The notes beneath the pieces were generated by a model. It saw only the letters and a program-made list of their open reading frames with translations, was not told where the DNA came from and made no database searches. A stretch of DNA of 64,000 nt, from positions 64,501-128,500 of the forward strand of contig JACEFZ010027760.1 in the NCBI GenBank assembly GCA_014155875.1, given 5' to 3'. Within the stretch, counting starts at the first letter, position 1. Each line of letters starts with the position of its first letter. Both the position numbers and the translations under genes were made by a program. Shown in pieces: positions 63,728 to 64,000 of this stretch. Source of the stretch: Cepaea nemoralis. Taxonomy: Eukaryota; Mollusca; Gastropoda; Stylommatophora; Helicidae.

Positions 63728-64000
63728 CAGGCCGGGCTCCCTGGCGTAGGTTTTAAGGACGTCGTTCGTAATTCCGTTTACGCTGGTACGAAACACAGCT
63801 GCGCGAGATTCGGTAGCGGATCGCGTGGTGCTGGTTACTTGCTGGGGTATGTGAGCTGGTCGCTCAGAAAGCATTGGCAAACTACTGAACTTCTGCAGTA
63901 AGTACCTGACGAGATGCAGCGAAATATGCCAGGCAATAAATTGTACAATCTATCGTTTGTGTCTTCGTTATTCAAACTATTGAACGTAAAACTTGCCAAG
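63728..64000 (+). mobile_element. SINE-B, interrupted by repeat E, continuing past the window
   Basis: Head GCCGGGCTCCCTGGCGTAGG, box B-like GGTACGAAACACAGC, body GGTATGTGAGCTGGTCGC and core CAGAAAGCATTGGCAAACTA to 63890. The sequence then changes to repeat E. The core resumes at 63973 with CAAACTATTGAACGTAAAAC and TTGCCAAG at the window edge. Confidence 0.75.
63891..63972 (+). mobile_element. Repeat E copy inserted in SINE-B with 13-bp target duplication
   Basis: The insert is 82 bp: TTCTGCAGTAAGTAC, CTGACGA, GATGCAGC, GAAA, TATGCCAGGCAATAAATTG, TACAATCTATCGTTTGTG, TCTTCGTTATT. The direct repeats CAAACTACTGAAC (63878-63890) and CAAACTATTGAAC (63973-63985) flank it and are the SINE core sequence, as expected for a duplicated target. 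Confidence 0.7.

Overview
This looks like a piece of an animal nuclear genome, with no sign of bacterial, plasmid or organelle gene organisation. The evidence is a class A GPCR exon with a splice donor, many decayed non-LTR retrotransposons (LINEs), tRNA-headed SINEs, non-autonomous Helitrons, a hAT-type MITE and long stretches of micro- and minisatellite. The repeat types would suit a mollusc or another lophotrochozoan, but that is an inference from general character; no sequence here fixes the species.

Host genes are very sparse. The only convincing host coding sequence is a 296-codon first (or early) exon of a rhodopsin-family, peptide-receptor-like GPCR at 26103-26990 (+), carrying TM1-TM5 and ending at a phase-0 donor. 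TM6-TM7 were not found downstream. The largest other open frame is an intact 474-aa gag-like LINE ORF1 with three zinc knuckles at 39782-41206 (-), with no ORF2 beside it.

Family names used here are local. SINE-A and SINE-B have different tRNA-like heads but the same central core and tail. SINE-C is a third tRNA-headed family. LINE-ACTA is an RNase H-bearing LINE ending in (ACTA)n, and LINE-ACTA2 is a relative ending in a CPEC motif. RTE-1 and RTE-2 are RTE-like LINEs with (GATGAT)n tails. Repeat E is an element of about 80 bp with a CTGACGA/GAAA core. Repeat F is a 3' end with an AATAAA signal and a (GTTT)n or (GTTC)n tail.

Layout. 0-9 kb: LINE and SINE debris, including a rearranged LINE-ACTA copy at 4.7-6.3 kb. 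9-13.5 kb: RTE-2 copies and Helitron copy A. 13.5-23 kb: SINEs, a GT-rich minisatellite with repeat F, and a TTGTTTATTAGTT-type minisatellite broken by two retroelement insertions. 23-25 kb: RTE-1, the hAT MITE and a SINE. 26-27 kb: the GPCR exon. 28-37.7 kb: RTE ends, a 53-bp tandem repeat, a fairly repeat-poor AT-rich stretch (30.4-34.4 kb) and a dead LINE RT. 37.9-41.3 kb: SINE, Helitron copy B and the gag-like ORF1. 41.3-45.5 kb: a CTTATAAATAATCC-type satellite, three (TTC)n tracts and repeat F. 45.5-50.3 kb: LINE and SINE scraps and a TTAGCTATCC satellite. 50.5-56.5 kb: a 6-kb minisatellite of about 29-bp units containing a 2.3-kb higher-order tandem duplication. 56.5-64 kb: LINE ends, LINE-ACTA embedded between (GTA)n tracts, a 37-bp tandem repeat, a long (GAT)n RTE tail, and a repeat E copy apparently inserted into a SINE-B with a 13-bp target duplication.

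The elements appear connected. LINE-ACTA, SINE-A and the SINE-C 3' part all end in (ACTA)n, which suggests the SINEs use the LINE-ACTA machinery. Everything here was read by eye: boundaries are approximate to a few bases, and similarity statements come from visual alignment.
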